A DNA stretch of 64,000 nt from assembly GCF_039839785.1 (NCBI RefSeq), contig NZ_JBDOQT010000001.1, positions 992,001 through 1,056,000 on the forward strand. The letters run 5' to 3'. A model generated the notes under the pieces. That model was not told the DNA's origin, ran no database searches, and worked only from the letters and a program-made list of their open reading frames with translations. Of this stretch, positions 54,287 through 62,949 are shown one piece after another; position 1 is the first letter of the stretch; every line of letters starts with the position of its first letter. Source of the stretch: Pelagibius sp. CAU 1746 (GTDB lineage Bacteria > Pseudomonadota > Alphaproteobacteria > Kiloniellales > Kiloniellaceae). A program made the position numbers and the translations under genes.

Positions 54287-57200
54287 ATGGATATCATCGG
54301 TTTCGCGATCAGGCGGCCGACGGCGGTGGCCGCTGGGGTGCTCATCGTCCTGGCGCTCGGCCTCGTCGCCCTGCAGACCATTCCCATTCAGCTCACCCCG
54401 GACGTGCGCCGTCCGGTGCTGCAGGTCACCACCTCCTGGTCCGGGGCTTCGCCCCTGGAGGTCGAGCGCGAGATCACCAACCGCCTGGAAGAGGAACTCG
54501 CCGGGGTCGAGGGCGTGGCCGAGATGTCGAGCGATTCCGACCTCGGGCGCAGCCGCATCACCCTGGAGTTCAACATCGGCCAGAACATGGACCGCGCCTT
54601 CATGCTGGTGTCCAACCGGCTGGGCAACGTCTCGGACCTGCCGGCCGAAGCCGGCGAGCCTTCGATCCGCACTTCCGGCTCGGAGGACGTGCCCATCGCC
54701 CGCCTGGCGATGACGCGGTTGGACGGCAATAGCCGCGACATCGACACCTACGGCGACCTGGTCGAGGACGTGGTCGCCGACCGCCTGCAGCGCGTGCCCG
54801 GCGTCTCTCAGGTCGACTACGCCGGCGGCAGCGCGCGCGAGTTGCAGGTCATCGTCGAACCTGCGGTTCTGGCGGGCTACGGGCTGACCGTGCCGCGGGT
54901 GCTGCAGGCCCTGCGCGACGCCAACGTCACGCTGACCGCCGGCGCGGTGGAGGAGGGCAAGCGCCGCTACATCGTGCGCACCGATTCCGAAACCGCGACG
55001 GTGGAGAAGGTGCGCAGCGTGGTGCTGCAGACCACCTACGACCCGGGCAGCGGGCCCTCCGGCGGCGGACGCTTGGCCGACGTCACCGTAGGCGACATCG
55101 CCCAGGTGCGCCTGGACTACGAAGACCCGACCAGCAACCGGCGCTTCAACGGCCAGCCGATGATCCGCCTCAACGTGGTGCGCGAGGGCGGCGCCAACGT
55201 CATCGAGACCATGGAGGGGCTGCGCCGGGCGGTGCGCGAGCTGAACGAAGGGCCGCTGCGCTTCGAAGGGGTCGAACTGGTCGTATTCTATGACGAGACC
55301 ATCTACATCAAATCCGCCATCGAACTGGTGGAGCAGAACATCTTCGTCGGCGGTGCGCTGGCCGCGCTGATCCTCATGCTCTTCCTGCGCTCCTGGCGCG
55401 CCACGGCGGTGGTGGTGGTCTCGATCCCCATCTCGGTCATCGCCACCTTCGTGGCCATGGCCCTGGTCGGGCGCTCGCTGAACGTCATCTCCCTGGCCGG
55501 CATCGCCTTCGCCGTGGGCATGGTGGTCGATGCCGCCATCGTGGTGCTGGAGAACATCTTCCGCCTGCGCCAGGGCGGCGCGCATTCGGCCGCGGCGGCG
55601 CGCGAAGGCGCGCGCCAGGTCTGGGGTGCGATTCTGGCCTCGGCGCTGACCACCGTCGTGGTCTTCATCCCCATACTGTTGCTCGACCTGCCGGCGGGCC
55701 AGCTGTTCCGCGACATCGCCGTGGCCATTTCGGTCTCGGTGTTGCTGTCGCTGCTGGTCGCCATCACGGTGATCCCCACGCTCTCGAACAAGATGCTGGC
55801 CAACAAGAAGGGGGGTGCCAGGAAGACGAAGGGCGCGGCGCAGAACGACTTCGCCAAGCGTTTCCGCCTGCCGGTCATCGACCCCTTGGCGGGGCTCTTC
55901 GTGCGTGGCGTGCTGGCGGTCGTCCGGCGGGTCATCGCCAGCCGCATGGCGGCCCTGGGGGTGGTGGCGGTGATCTGCGGCGGGGCGGCGCTGGCCACCT
56001 ATCTCTTCATGCCGCGCCTCGACTACCTGCCGGACGGCAACCGCAATTTCGTCTTCTCCCGCGTCCAGCCCCCGCCCGGCTACAACCTCGCCACCACCTT
56101 CGAGCTGGCCGAGCGCATCGAAGCCGCGACCAGGCCCTACTGGCTCAGCGAGGCACAGGGAGCGGCCAAGGAAGGCGACCCGCCGCACATCGAGAACTTC
56201 TTCTTCGTCGCCCTGCGCAACATCATGTTCGTCGGCGCCAGCGCCACCGAGATCGACCGCGCCGGCGAACTGGTGCCGATCCTCAAGAAGGCGGTCTCGG
56301 CGGACCCGGGCACCCGGGGCTTCGTCTCCCAGTCCTCGATCTTCGGGCGCTCCATCGGCGGCTCGCGCACCATCTACCTGAACGTGACCGGTCCGGCGAT
56401 CGAGGACATCATCGCCGTGGCCGGGCAGGCCGACGAGCTGGTCGAGAAGGCCTTCGCCGGCACCCGCGGGCTGCAGGTGCGCGTCGATCCGGGCCTGGAG
56501 CTGGGCGCGCCCGAGATCCGCGTGACGCCGGACCTGCGCCGGCTGGCCAAGGCCAAGCTGACGGCCCGCGATCTGGCGATCTCCATCGACACCATGAACG
56601 ACGGCACCCGCGTCGCGGAGGTCAACCTGGGCAGCCGGCGCATCGATGTGACGCTCATGGGGCCGGAGGGGCTGGTCACGAATACGCAAGGCATCAACGC
56701 CCTGCCCATCGTCACCGGCACCGGGCTGGTGCTGCCCGCCGATTCCCTGGCCGACATCGAGCTGACCAGCGGGCCCACCGAGATCCTGCACGTCGACCGC
56801 GAACGCGCCATCACCGTGATCATCACGCCGCCCAAGTCGATGCCCCTGCAGGACGCAATCGAGGTGGTGCGCGAGCAGGTGGTGGCCCCGCTGGAGGCCG
56901 GGGCCCTCGGCGCCGGCATGAAGCTCAGCCTCAGTGGCGCCGCCGACGATCTCTCGGAAACCTGGGGCGCCTTGCAGCTCAACCTGGTGGTGGCGCTGAT
57001 CATCGTCTATCTGGTGATTTCGGTCCTCTACGAGAGTCTGGTCTATCCCTTGATCATCATGCTCTCGGTGCCGCTGGCCACCGCCGGCGGTCTGCTGGGC
57101 CTCGCCGCGCTCAACACCTACGTCGCCCAGCCGCTCGACATGCTGACCATGCTGGGCTTCGTCATCCTCATCGGCATCGTGGTGAACAACGCCATCCTGC

Positions 57201-57520
57201 TGGTCGATCAGGCGCTGCAGAACAGCCGTGGCGGCATGGACTCCTCGGAGGCGATCCTGCAGGCCACGCGCAACCGCATCCGGCCGATCTTCATGTCGAC
57301 CCTGACCTCGACTTTCGGCCTGCTGCCGCTGGCGGTCTTTCCCGGCGCGGGCTCGGAGCTCTACCGCGGCCTCGGCTCGGTGGTGATCGGCGGCCTCAGC
57401 CTCTCGGCGCTGCTGACCCTGGCGATCATTCCGCCGCTGCTGTCCCTGCTGCTGCCCGAGGACGGCGCCAAGGGCGCCGCCGGAAAATCCGAGCAGCCCT
57501 TCCAACTGGCCGCGCAGTAG
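54287..57520 (+). CDS. RND efflux transporter (AcrB/HAE1 type)
   Basis: This 1077-aa inner-membrane pump has the RND layout: TM1 (about residues 12-30), a large periplasmic loop, TM2-6 (about 340-490), TM7, a second periplasmic loop, and TM8-12 (about 880-1060). The TM4 proton-relay aspartates are in GIAFAVGMVVDAAIVVLENI, with the family motif continuing in the C-terminal half (GFVILIGIVVNNAILLVDQA). Adaptor (MFP) genes usually lie upstream in the operon; none is present here. The substrate is unknown. A 52-nt hairpin element follows 15 nt after its stop. Confidence 0.93.
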   Translation: MDIIGFAIRRPTAVAAGVLIVLALGLVALQTIPIQLTPDVRRPVLQVTTSWSGASPLEVEREITNRLEEELAGVEGVAEMSSDSDLGRSRITLEFNIGQNMDRAFMLVSNRLGNVSDLPAEAGEPSIRTSGSEDVPIARLAMTRLDGNSRDIDTYGDLVEDVVADRLQRVPGVSQVDYAGGSARELQVIVEPAVLAGYGLTVPRVLQALRDANVTLTAGAVEEGKRRYIVRTDSETATVEKVRSVVLQTTYDPGSGPSGGGRLADVTVGDIAQVRLDYEDPTSNRRFNGQPMIRLNVVREGGANVIETMEGLRRAVRELNEGPLRFEGVELVVFYDETIYIKSAIELVEQNIFVGGALAALILMLFLRSWRATAVVVVSIPISVIATFVAMALVGRSLNVISLAGIAFAVGMVVDAAIVVLENIFRLRQGGAHSAAAAREGARQVWGAILASALTTVVVFIPILLLDLPAGQLFRDIAVAISVSVLLSLLVAITVIPTLSNKMLANKKGGARKTKGAAQNDFAKRFRLPVIDPLAGLFVRGVLAVVRRVIASRMAALGVVAVICGGAALATYLFMPRLDYLPDGNRNFVFSRVQPPPGYNLATTFELAERIEAATRPYWLSEAQGAAKEGDPPHIENFFFVALRNIMFVGASATEIDRAGELVPILKKAVSADPGTRGFVSQSSIFGRSIGGSRTIYLNVTGPAIEDIIAVAGQADELVEKAFAGTRGLQVRVDPGLELGAPEIRVTPDLRRLAKAKLTARDLAISIDTMNDGTRVAEVNLGSRRIDVTLMGPEGLVTNTQGINALPIVTGTGLVLPADSLADIELTSGPTEILHVDRERAITVIITPPKSMPLQDAIEVVREQVVAPLEAGALGAGMKLSLSGAADDLSETWGALQLNLVVALIIVYLVISVLYESLVYPLIIMLSVPLATAGGLLGLAALNTYVAQPLDMLTMLGFVILIGIVVNNAILLVDQALQNSRGGMDSSEAILQATRNRIRPIFMSTLTSTFGLLPLAVFPGAGSELYRGLGSVVIGGLSLSALLTLAIIPPLLSLLLPEDGAKGAAGKSEQPFQLAAQ

Positions 57521-57534
57521 CCCGCAACGCACTA

Positions 57535-57586
57535 GAGCAGATCAGGGCCGGCTGGAATCGCCGAGGGCGATCCACCGGCCCTGTGA
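57535..57586 (+). repeat. 52-nt dispersed hairpin element, copy B
   Basis: This copy matches 25544-25595 at 48 of 52 positions and folds perfectly except for two small bulges: CAGGGCCGG/CCGGCCCTG, TGG/CCA, ATCGCC/GGCGAT, loop GAG. It lies in the 95-bp gap between the RND pump and a convergent GNAT gene, directly 3' of the plus-strand gene. Confidence 0.75.
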
Positions 57587-57615
57587 GTCTGCTCAAACCT
57601 TTTGAGATCTAGCGG

Positions 57616-58152
57616 TTATTCCCGCCACAGCTCCGGCCGCATCAGCGCGTCGCAGCAGATGACGCTGCCTCGCGCCTCACCTAGGGCGCCGTCGCGCAAG
57701 GCCCGCACCATCCAGGCCTCGGCGTAGGCCTTGGGAAGGCTATAGGGCGCCGTGAGCCCCTGCGGTGTCGCGGGCGCGAAGCCGAAGCGGTTGTAGTAGG
57801 CGGGGTCGCCGAGCACGAAGACCAGGGTAACGCCGGCCTCGCGCAGGCGCTCCAGTCCGCTCCGGACCAGCGCGCCGCCGGTCCCCTTGCCCTGTGCGCC
57901 GGGCGCGACCGCCAAGGGCGCCAGGATGGCGGCCCGGCGGCCGCTCTGCGGATCGCTGAGGCGAGCCCCGGAAAACAGCACATGGCCCAGGACTTCGCCG
58001 TCTTCTTCCGCGAGCAGCGAGAGCACCGGCTCGGCCGTGGGGTCGGCCAGGATGGCGCCGGTCAGTGCGGCTTCCTCCTCCTGGCCGAAGGCTTGTCGGT
58101 GGACCTGCTGGATGGCGGGAAGGTCGGCCTCGGTGGTCTCGCGCAGCCGCAT
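57616..58152 (-). CDS. GNAT acetyltransferase (YhbS-like)
   Basis: This 178-aa acetyltransferase begins MRLRETTEADLPAIQQVHRQ and has ILAPLAVAPGAQGKGTGGAL with the acetyl-CoA loop, then GVTLVFVLGDPAYYNRFGF, a signature of YhbS-type GNATs. The substrate is unknown. Its ATG shares one base with the stop of the LacI regulator gene (TGATG), so both are coupled. Confidence 0.88.
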   Translation of the reverse strand: MRLRETTEADLPAIQQVHRQAFGQEEEAALTGAILADPTAEPVLSLLAEEDGEVLGHVLFSGARLSDPQSGRRAAILAPLAVAPGAQGKGTGGALVRSGLERLREAGVTLVFVLGDPAYYNRFGFAPATPQGLTAPYSLPKAYAEAWMVRALRDGALGEARGSVICCDALMRPELWRE

Positions 58153-59267
58153 CACCGCCGCCCGCCGGGCCGCGCCGTCGACTGGCGCACCACGAGGCGC
58201 GCTTCCAGGGCCAGGTGGTCGCGCGCCGGGCGCCCTTCGACGCGGGCGACCAGGAAGTCGCCGGCCAGGGTGCAGATGTCCTCCACCGGCACATGGACGG
58301 TGGTCAGCGCCGGGGCGATGTTGGCCGCCAGCTCGATGTCGTCGAAGCCGGCCACCGAGAGGTCGCCCGGCACCGTCAGGCCGGACTGCTGGGCCTCCAG
58401 GATGACGCCGATGGCCAGCAGGTCGTTGCCGCCGATGACCGCGGTGGGACGCGGGGCCGTGCCCGGCGCCGCCAGGATTTCGCGCAGTCCGTCGCGGCCG
58501 TCGCTGATGGTATAGGGGCGCTCCACCAGGCGCTCGGGGCGAAGGTCCAGGCCGCGTGCCTGCAAGGCCGTGCGCACGCCCTTGATGCGGCCGCGCGCCC
58601 GGTCGTTGCCGGTGGTGATGCCGCCGACCATGGCGATCTCCCGATGGCCGAGATCCAGCAGGTATTCGGCGATGCTGCGTCCTGCGGTCTCGTTGTTGAA
58701 ACCGCAGCAGGGATGCGGCGCCGCGGCGTCGTAGACCCAGGTGTTGATATAGGGGATGCCCTTGCGCTGAAGCAGCAGGTAGACCTCCGGCAGGTGGTTG
58801 TCGCCCTGCAGCATGATGGCGTCGATGCCGCGCTCCACCATGGTCCGTACCTGTTTGAGTTCGCGCTGCGGCTCGTAGTTGGAAGACGCCACCAGCAGGC
58901 CGTAGCCGGACTGCTCCAGCCGGTGCTCCAGGGCCTGGATGCCTTTGGCGAAGATCGGGTTGTCGAGGGCGGCGGTCACGGCGCCGATGGTGCGCGAGCG
59001 GCGCGAGGCCAGGGCGCGCGCGGCGGCGTGCGGCACATAGCCGAGGGCGGCCACGGCGGCCGTCACCTTGGCCTCGGTCTCGCGGTTGACCCTGCCCTGG
59101 GCGTTGAGGACGCGGCTGACGGTGGCCGTGGAAACCCCGGCCCGGACCGCCACATCCTTCAAGGTGGCCGGCGGCTGCTCGTTGCGTTTGCTGCGTTTCT
59201 GTAAGCGCTTGCTCAAGCCCCTTCCCCCAGGCGGGGACAGTGGCCCCAGGATTGTAGCGGGTTGCAT
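58152..59267 (-). CDS. LacI-family transcriptional regulator
   Basis: This 371-aa repressor has the LacI helix-turn-helix (TLKDVAVRAGVSTATVSRVL) and hinge helix region (AALGYVPHAAARALASRRSR), then a periplasmic-binding-like ligand domain (NPIFAKGIQALEHRLEQSGY; a late GFDDIELAANIAPALTTVHV). ATG 59267 adds about 30 residues before the HTH; a TTG at 59213 preceded by GGAAGGGG would give a more usual N-terminus. It is divergent from the small membrane protein/TRAP genes; TGTAAACGCTTAC-type palindromes lie in front of those genes and in front of the HisD-family gene. The inducer is probably the TRAP substrate or a derivative. Confidence 0.92.
   Translation of the reverse strand: MQPATILGPLSPPGGRGLSKRLQKRSKRNEQPPATLKDVAVRAGVSTATVSRVLNAQGRVNRETEAKVTAAVAALGYVPHAAARALASRRSRTIGAVTAALDNPIFAKGIQALEHRLEQSGYGLLVASSNYEPQRELKQVRTMVERGIDAIMLQGDNHLPEVYLLLQRKGIPYINTWVYDAAAPHPCCGFNNETAGRSIAEYLLDLGHREIAMVGGITTGNDRARGRIKGVRTALQARGLDLRPERLVERPYTISDGRDGLREILAAPGTAPRPTAVIGGNDLLAIGVILEAQQSGLTVPGDLSVAGFDDIELAANIAPALTTVHVPVEDICTLAGDFLVARVEGRPARDHLALEARLVVRQSTARPGGRR
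59200..59213. promoter_or_regulatory. Possible third LacI-type operator, inside the regulator's 5' end
   Basis: TGTAAGCGCTTGCT fits the LacI-family consensus TGNAANCGNTTNCA at all defined positions but the last. It lies within the regulator's reading frame, just at the alternative TTG start, so it could serve autorepression or be a chance match. Confidence 0.35.
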
Positions 59268-59356
59268 TCTTGCTCGCGGCCATCTTTTCCCAAGGAAAGG
59301 GCCGGGTCAACCAGACAAAAAAAGACCGCGGAGGTGCCTCTCGTCGAGATTCCCGG

Positions 59357-59412
59357 TTGACAGGACCGGGCTGCATTTCGCTAAACTGGGCTCAATAATG
59401 TAAACGCTTACT
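59357..59412 (+). promoter_or_regulatory. Promoter and LacI-type operator of the TRAP operon
   Basis: TTGACA (59357-59362) is followed by TAAACT (59382-59387) with a 19-bp spacer. Directly downstream, TGTAAACGCTTACT (59399-59412) matches the LacI operator consensus except for the last base; a repressor there would cover the start of transcription. The first gene begins at 59521. No other feature is seen in the 253-bp divergent gap. Confidence 0.65.
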
Positions 59413-59520
59413 TCGCGCCGGGGCGGTGCGGGGACGGGTGGACACCCGGGCGAATAACAAGGCAAGGCCCTGGGCGGCGGCGCAAAGCGGCCGGCGGGGT
59501 GCTTTGCCCAGGGATGGGAC

Positions 59521-59799
59521 ATGCCGGCGAACTCCGAAAGTCCGTCAGGACGCAGGCCAGTGGTCGACCAGACCAGCGCCCGGCGTGCGCGCTGGCTGAT
59601 AAGGGTTTGCGCGCTGCTTTTCTTACTGTTCTGCCTCAACGTGCTGCTTGGCAAGGCGCAGATCCTCTTTGCGGTGGAACTGCCCTTCCTGCTGCCCGAC
59701 GTGCCGGAATTCCTGCTGCTGCTGTTCTCGGCGCTGTGCTTCACTTTGGCGGCCCTGGCGCGTGAAAAGGCGGTGGGCTCGCGCGACGGCGACGGCTAG
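59521..59799 (+). CDS. Small membrane protein upstream of the TRAP genes
   Basis: This 92-aa protein has two predicted membrane helices (about residues 25-45 and 57-80: RVCALLFLLFCLNVLLGKA and EFLLLLFSALCFTLAALA), a polar N-terminus and a short charged C-terminus. I do not recognise the family. It is 55 nt before dctP under the same LacI-type operator, so it may help transport or be an accessory factor. Confidence 0.65.
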   Translation: MPANSESPSGRRPVVDQTSARRARWLIRVCALLFLLFCLNVLLGKAQILFAVELPFLLPDVPEFLLLLFSALCFTLAALAREKAVGSRDGDG

Positions 59800-59854
59800 G
59801 CCCCAAACGACTTCAACGGCAACGAACGACCACCAAGAAACGGGAGGAGATGAC

Positions 59855-61009
59855 ATGGAGAAGAAGAGCCAACTGCCGGCCCTGGGCATGCCGGAACGCC
59901 GCGAGTTCTTTCGCACGGCAAAGCGCTACGGTGCCACCACGGCGCTGGTCGCCCTCGGCGCCAACACGCTGATGAGCGAATCGGCCCTGGCCCAGACGGC
60001 GGCCGAGGAGAAGGAGCGGCAGGCGGCGGCGAAGGAAACCATGACCATCGCCACGGCCTACCGGATCGGCACGACGCGCTCCTATCCGATCATGCAGCTG
60101 AACTTCAAAGAGAACATCCAGAACCTGACCAACGGCCACGTCTACGTGAAGCTGGCCCCCGGCGGGCAGCTCGGCGTCGGCACCAAGCTGGTGGAGAAGG
60201 TGCAGGCCGGCACCATCCAGGCGGCGCAGCATTCGCTTTCCAACTTCGCGCCCTTCGCCCCGGCGGTCGACCTGATCAACATCCCCTACTGGGTCGGCCC
60301 CAACCAGAAGTTCATCAACCTGGTAACCTCCGATGCCTGGAACAAGGAGGTGAACAGCCGCGTCGAGGCCAAGGGCTTCAAGCCGCTGTTCTACTTCTGC
60401 ATCGATCCGCGCACCACGGCCCTGCGCCGCGGCGTCGACGGCCCGATCAAGACGCCGGAGGATCTGCAGGGCATCAAGTTCCGCGTGCCGGGCTCCAAGA
60501 TCCTGCAGCAGTACTACCGCCTGATCGGCGCCAATCCGACGCCGGTGGCCTGGGGCGAGACGCCGGCGGCGATCAAGCAGGGCGTGGCCGACGCGCTCGA
60601 CCCGGCGGTCGAGGCGCTTTACGCCTTCGGCTTCAAGGACATTCTCTCCTGGGTCACCTTCAACGCGCCGGTGCCCGACAGCCAGGTCTACTCCTGCAAT
60701 CTGGAATGGCTTAAGAGCCTGCCCAGCGCGGTGCGCGAAGGCATCGAGTTCGCCAGCGAAGTCACGCTCCAGCAGAATCTGGCGCAGGTGCCGGCCTCGC
60801 GCGCCTTCGCCATGGCGGAGATGGCCAAGGCCGGGGTGCAGTACTACGTGCCCAGCGCCGACGAGATCGCTGCCTGGGCCGAGGCCGGCGGCCACCAGCG
60901 CGCCGAGTGGGACGATTGGAAGAAGGAACTCGGCGGCTCGATCGAGACCTTCAACAAGCTGCTGGATGCGGCCAACACCGATGGTATGTACCGCGTCCAT
61001 GACGTCTGA
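59855..61009 (+). CDS. TRAP transporter substrate-binding protein (DctP type)
   Basis: This 384-aa DctP-family protein captures an organic acid in the periplasm. The N-terminus ERREFFRTAKRYGATTALVA fits a Tat signal with twin arginines, and mature sequence begins near ALAQTAAEE. DctP hallmarks are KFRVPGSKILQQYYRLIGAN and PVAWGETPAAIKQGVADALD, in which the family arginine of FRVPGS binds carboxylate-type ligands. GGGAGGAG precedes the ATG. A strong hairpin follows the gene. Confidence 0.92.
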   Translation: MEKKSQLPALGMPERREFFRTAKRYGATTALVALGANTLMSESALAQTAAEEKERQAAAKETMTIATAYRIGTTRSYPIMQLNFKENIQNLTNGHVYVKLAPGGQLGVGTKLVEKVQAGTIQAAQHSLSNFAPFAPAVDLINIPYWVGPNQKFINLVTSDAWNKEVNSRVEAKGFKPLFYFCIDPRTTALRRGVDGPIKTPEDLQGIKFRVPGSKILQQYYRLIGANPTPVAWGETPAAIKQGVADALDPAVEALYAFGFKDILSWVTFNAPVPDSQVYSCNLEWLKSLPSAVREGIEFASEVTLQQNLAQVPASRAFAMAEMAKAGVQYYVPSADEIAAWAEAGGHQRAEWDDWKKELGGSIETFNKLLDAANTDGMYRVHDV

Positions 61010-61042
61010 GCGCCGCCACGCTCCGGATGTCTGGACCCGGCG

Positions 61043-61066
61043 AGGGGGCGGCGCAAGCCGCCCCCT
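61043..61066 (+). promoter_or_regulatory. Intercistronic hairpin after the TRAP binding-protein gene
   Basis: A perfect 10-bp stem (61043-61052 with 61057-61066, arms AGGGGGCGGC/GCCGCCCCCT) with a GCAA tetraloop lies 33 nt after the dctP stop. No T-run follows, so partial termination or 3'-end protection of dctP mRNA is likely, as for the dppA-dppB hairpin. Confidence 0.75.
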
Positions 61067-61105
61067 TCCAATCCGGCTTGAGCGCCAGAGGACGAGAGGG
61101 GGATC

Positions 61106-61621
61106 ATGCGTGAGGCCATGAAGTGGCTGGACGAGAACGCCGAGCGCTGGCTGCTCCTCTTTCTCTACAGCTTCATCGTCCTGGTCATCGCCCTCGAGGT
61201 GGTGCGCCGCTTCGCGCTGCTTTATTCCTCGGTCTGGGGAGAGGAGACCGCGCGCTATGCCTTCATCTATCTCGTGTGGATCGGCGCCGCCGTGGCGGTG
61301 CGCGACCGTGCCCACATCCGTATCGACGTCATCACCCATCTGCTGCCGCCGCGCGGCGCGGCGCTGGTCTATCTCTTCGCCGACTTGCTGACGGTGGCGC
61401 TGGCCTGCTTCGCCATCTACTGGTCGCTCGATCCGGTGCTGGTGTCGTGGAAGTTCGGCAACGTCACCGACGGCCTGCGCATCGTGCGCGTGTGGTTTCT
61501 CATCGCCGTACCCTTCGGCTTCACCGTCATGCTGATCCGGCTCGGCCAGTCGATCTGGCGCGACATCGGCGACCTGCGGGAAGGCCGGCCGCATTTCACC
61601 GGCCGCAAGCTGTTCGACTAG
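61106..61621 (+). CDS. TRAP transporter small permease (DctQ type)
   Basis: This 171-aa protein has four membrane helices (about residues 14-35, 48-65, 88-107 and 126-146) and the DctQ signature WGEETARYAFIYLVWIGAAV. It binds the large permease DctM. It is 97 nt after dctP and 14 nt before dctM. Confidence 0.92.
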   Translation: MREAMKWLDENAERWLLLFLYSFIVLVIALEVVRRFALLYSSVWGEETARYAFIYLVWIGAAVAVRDRAHIRIDVITHLLPPRGAALVYLFADLLTVALACFAIYWSLDPVLVSWKFGNVTDGLRIVRVWFLIAVPFGFTVMLIRLGQSIWRDIGDLREGRPHFTGRKLFD

Positions 61622-61635
61622 GGGCGCGCAGAAAG

Positions 61636-62949
61636 ATGTACCAACTCTACGGCATTCCCGAGGCTTCGACCGAACTGGGCTGGGAGGTCGGCCTGCCGCT
61701 CCTGGCCATCGTCGTGCTGCTCTGCCTCGCCGTGCCGGTCTGGGTGGCGCTGGGTTTCGGCGCCATCGGCCTCTTGGTCATGACCGACGTGCTGCCGCTG
61801 ACCCTCTTCGGGGAAGCGCTGTTCTCCGGCATCGACACCTTCGCCCTCATCGCCATTCCGCTGTTCATCCTCACCGGCGACGTGCTGGTGCGCTCGGGCC
61901 TCTCCGGCAAGCTGCTCGACGTGGCCGAGGCGACCATGGGCAGCCTCAAGACGGGCTTCGGCACGTCGACCATTCTGGGCTGCGGTTTCTTCGCCTGCAT
62001 CTCCGGCTCGGACGCGGCGGGGGCGGCGGCGGTGGGCCGCATCACCTATGCGCGCCTGGTGGAGGCCGGTTATCCCCGGCCCTATGCCTGCGCCCTGGTC
62101 GCTTCCGGGGCCTGCACGGGCATCCTCATCCCGCCGTCGATCGCCTACATCATCATCGGCCTCATCCTCGGCATCTCCGCCTCGACCCTGTTCCTGGCGG
62201 CGGCCGTGCCCGGCGTGATGATCATGGTCTCCATCATGCTGACCAACGTCGTCATCAACCGGCGGCGCGGCTACGAAGCCTCCGATATCGCCTTCTCCTT
62301 CCAGCGCTGGCTGCGCGCGGTCTGGGCCGGCAAGTACGCGCTGATGATCCCCTTCATCATCCTGGGCGGCATCTACTCCGGCGTCTTCACCCCGACCGAG
62401 GCGGCCGCCGTCGCCGTGGTCACCACCCTCGTCATCGGCCTGCTGCAGGGCACGCTGACCCTGGACGACTTCCCCAAGATGCTCTTGAGTTCGGCCAAGG
62501 TGAACGGCGTCATCGTGCCGATCATCGCCTTTGCCCTGCCGCTGGCGCAGGCGCTGGCCGCGCTGGAGGTGCCGCAGACCTTCGTGCAGTCGATCACCGC
62601 CGTGACCGAGGACCCGACGATGATCGTCCTGCTGATGCTGGGCATCTTCATCCTGGCCGGCTGCGTCATGGAGACCACGCCCAACATCGTCATCCTGGCG
62701 CCGATCATGCTGCCGCTGGCCGAGAGCATCGGCATGAACGAGATCCACTTCTGCATTTTCATGGTGACCTCGCTCGGCGTCGGTTTCGTGACGCCGCCGC
62801 TGGGGCTCAACCTCTTCGTCCTGGCGGGGCTGACCGGGGAGCCGGTCATGGGCATTGCGCGGCGCGCCATCCCCTACGTGTTGTCCATGCTGGCGGTGGT
62901 GCTGCTGCTCGCCTTCGTGCCGGCGCTCTCGCTTTGGGCCATCTACTGA
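61636..62949 (+). CDS. TRAP transporter large permease (DctM type)
   Basis: This 437-aa protein is the sodium-coupled transport subunit, with about 12 membrane segments. Typical motifs are DTFALIAIPLFILTGDVLVR, the first re-entrant segment FFACISGSDAAGAAAVG, ACTGILIPPSIAYIIIG, GGIYSGVFTPTEAAAVAVV and FVTPPLGLNLFVLAGL. AGAAAG precedes the ATG at 61636; the longer open frame upstream is in the dctQ region and rejected. Confidence 0.94.
   Translation: MYQLYGIPEASTELGWEVGLPLLAIVVLLCLAVPVWVALGFGAIGLLVMTDVLPLTLFGEALFSGIDTFALIAIPLFILTGDVLVRSGLSGKLLDVAEATMGSLKTGFGTSTILGCGFFACISGSDAAGAAAVGRITYARLVEAGYPRPYACALVASGACTGILIPPSIAYIIIGLILGISASTLFLAAAVPGVMIMVSIMLTNVVINRRRGYEASDIAFSFQRWLRAVWAGKYALMIPFIILGGIYSGVFTPTEAAAVAVVTTLVIGLLQGTLTLDDFPKMLLSSAKVNGVIVPIIAFALPLAQALAALEVPQTFVQSITAVTEDPTMIVLLMLGIFILAGCVMETTPNIVILAPIMLPLAESIGMNEIHFCIFMVTSLGVGFVTPPLGLNLFVLAGLTGEPVMGIARRAIPYVLSMLAVVLLLAFVPALSLWAIY

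Noticed and set aside
54089-57532. 1147-codon open frame antisense to the RND pump
   Set aside because: Asp/His/Gln/Arg-rich shadow of the real gene; no domain and no ribosome site.
61123-62949. DctM as a fusion with the upstream open frame
   Set aside because: The upstream part is an out-of-frame reading of dctQ; a ribosome site precedes ATG 61636.
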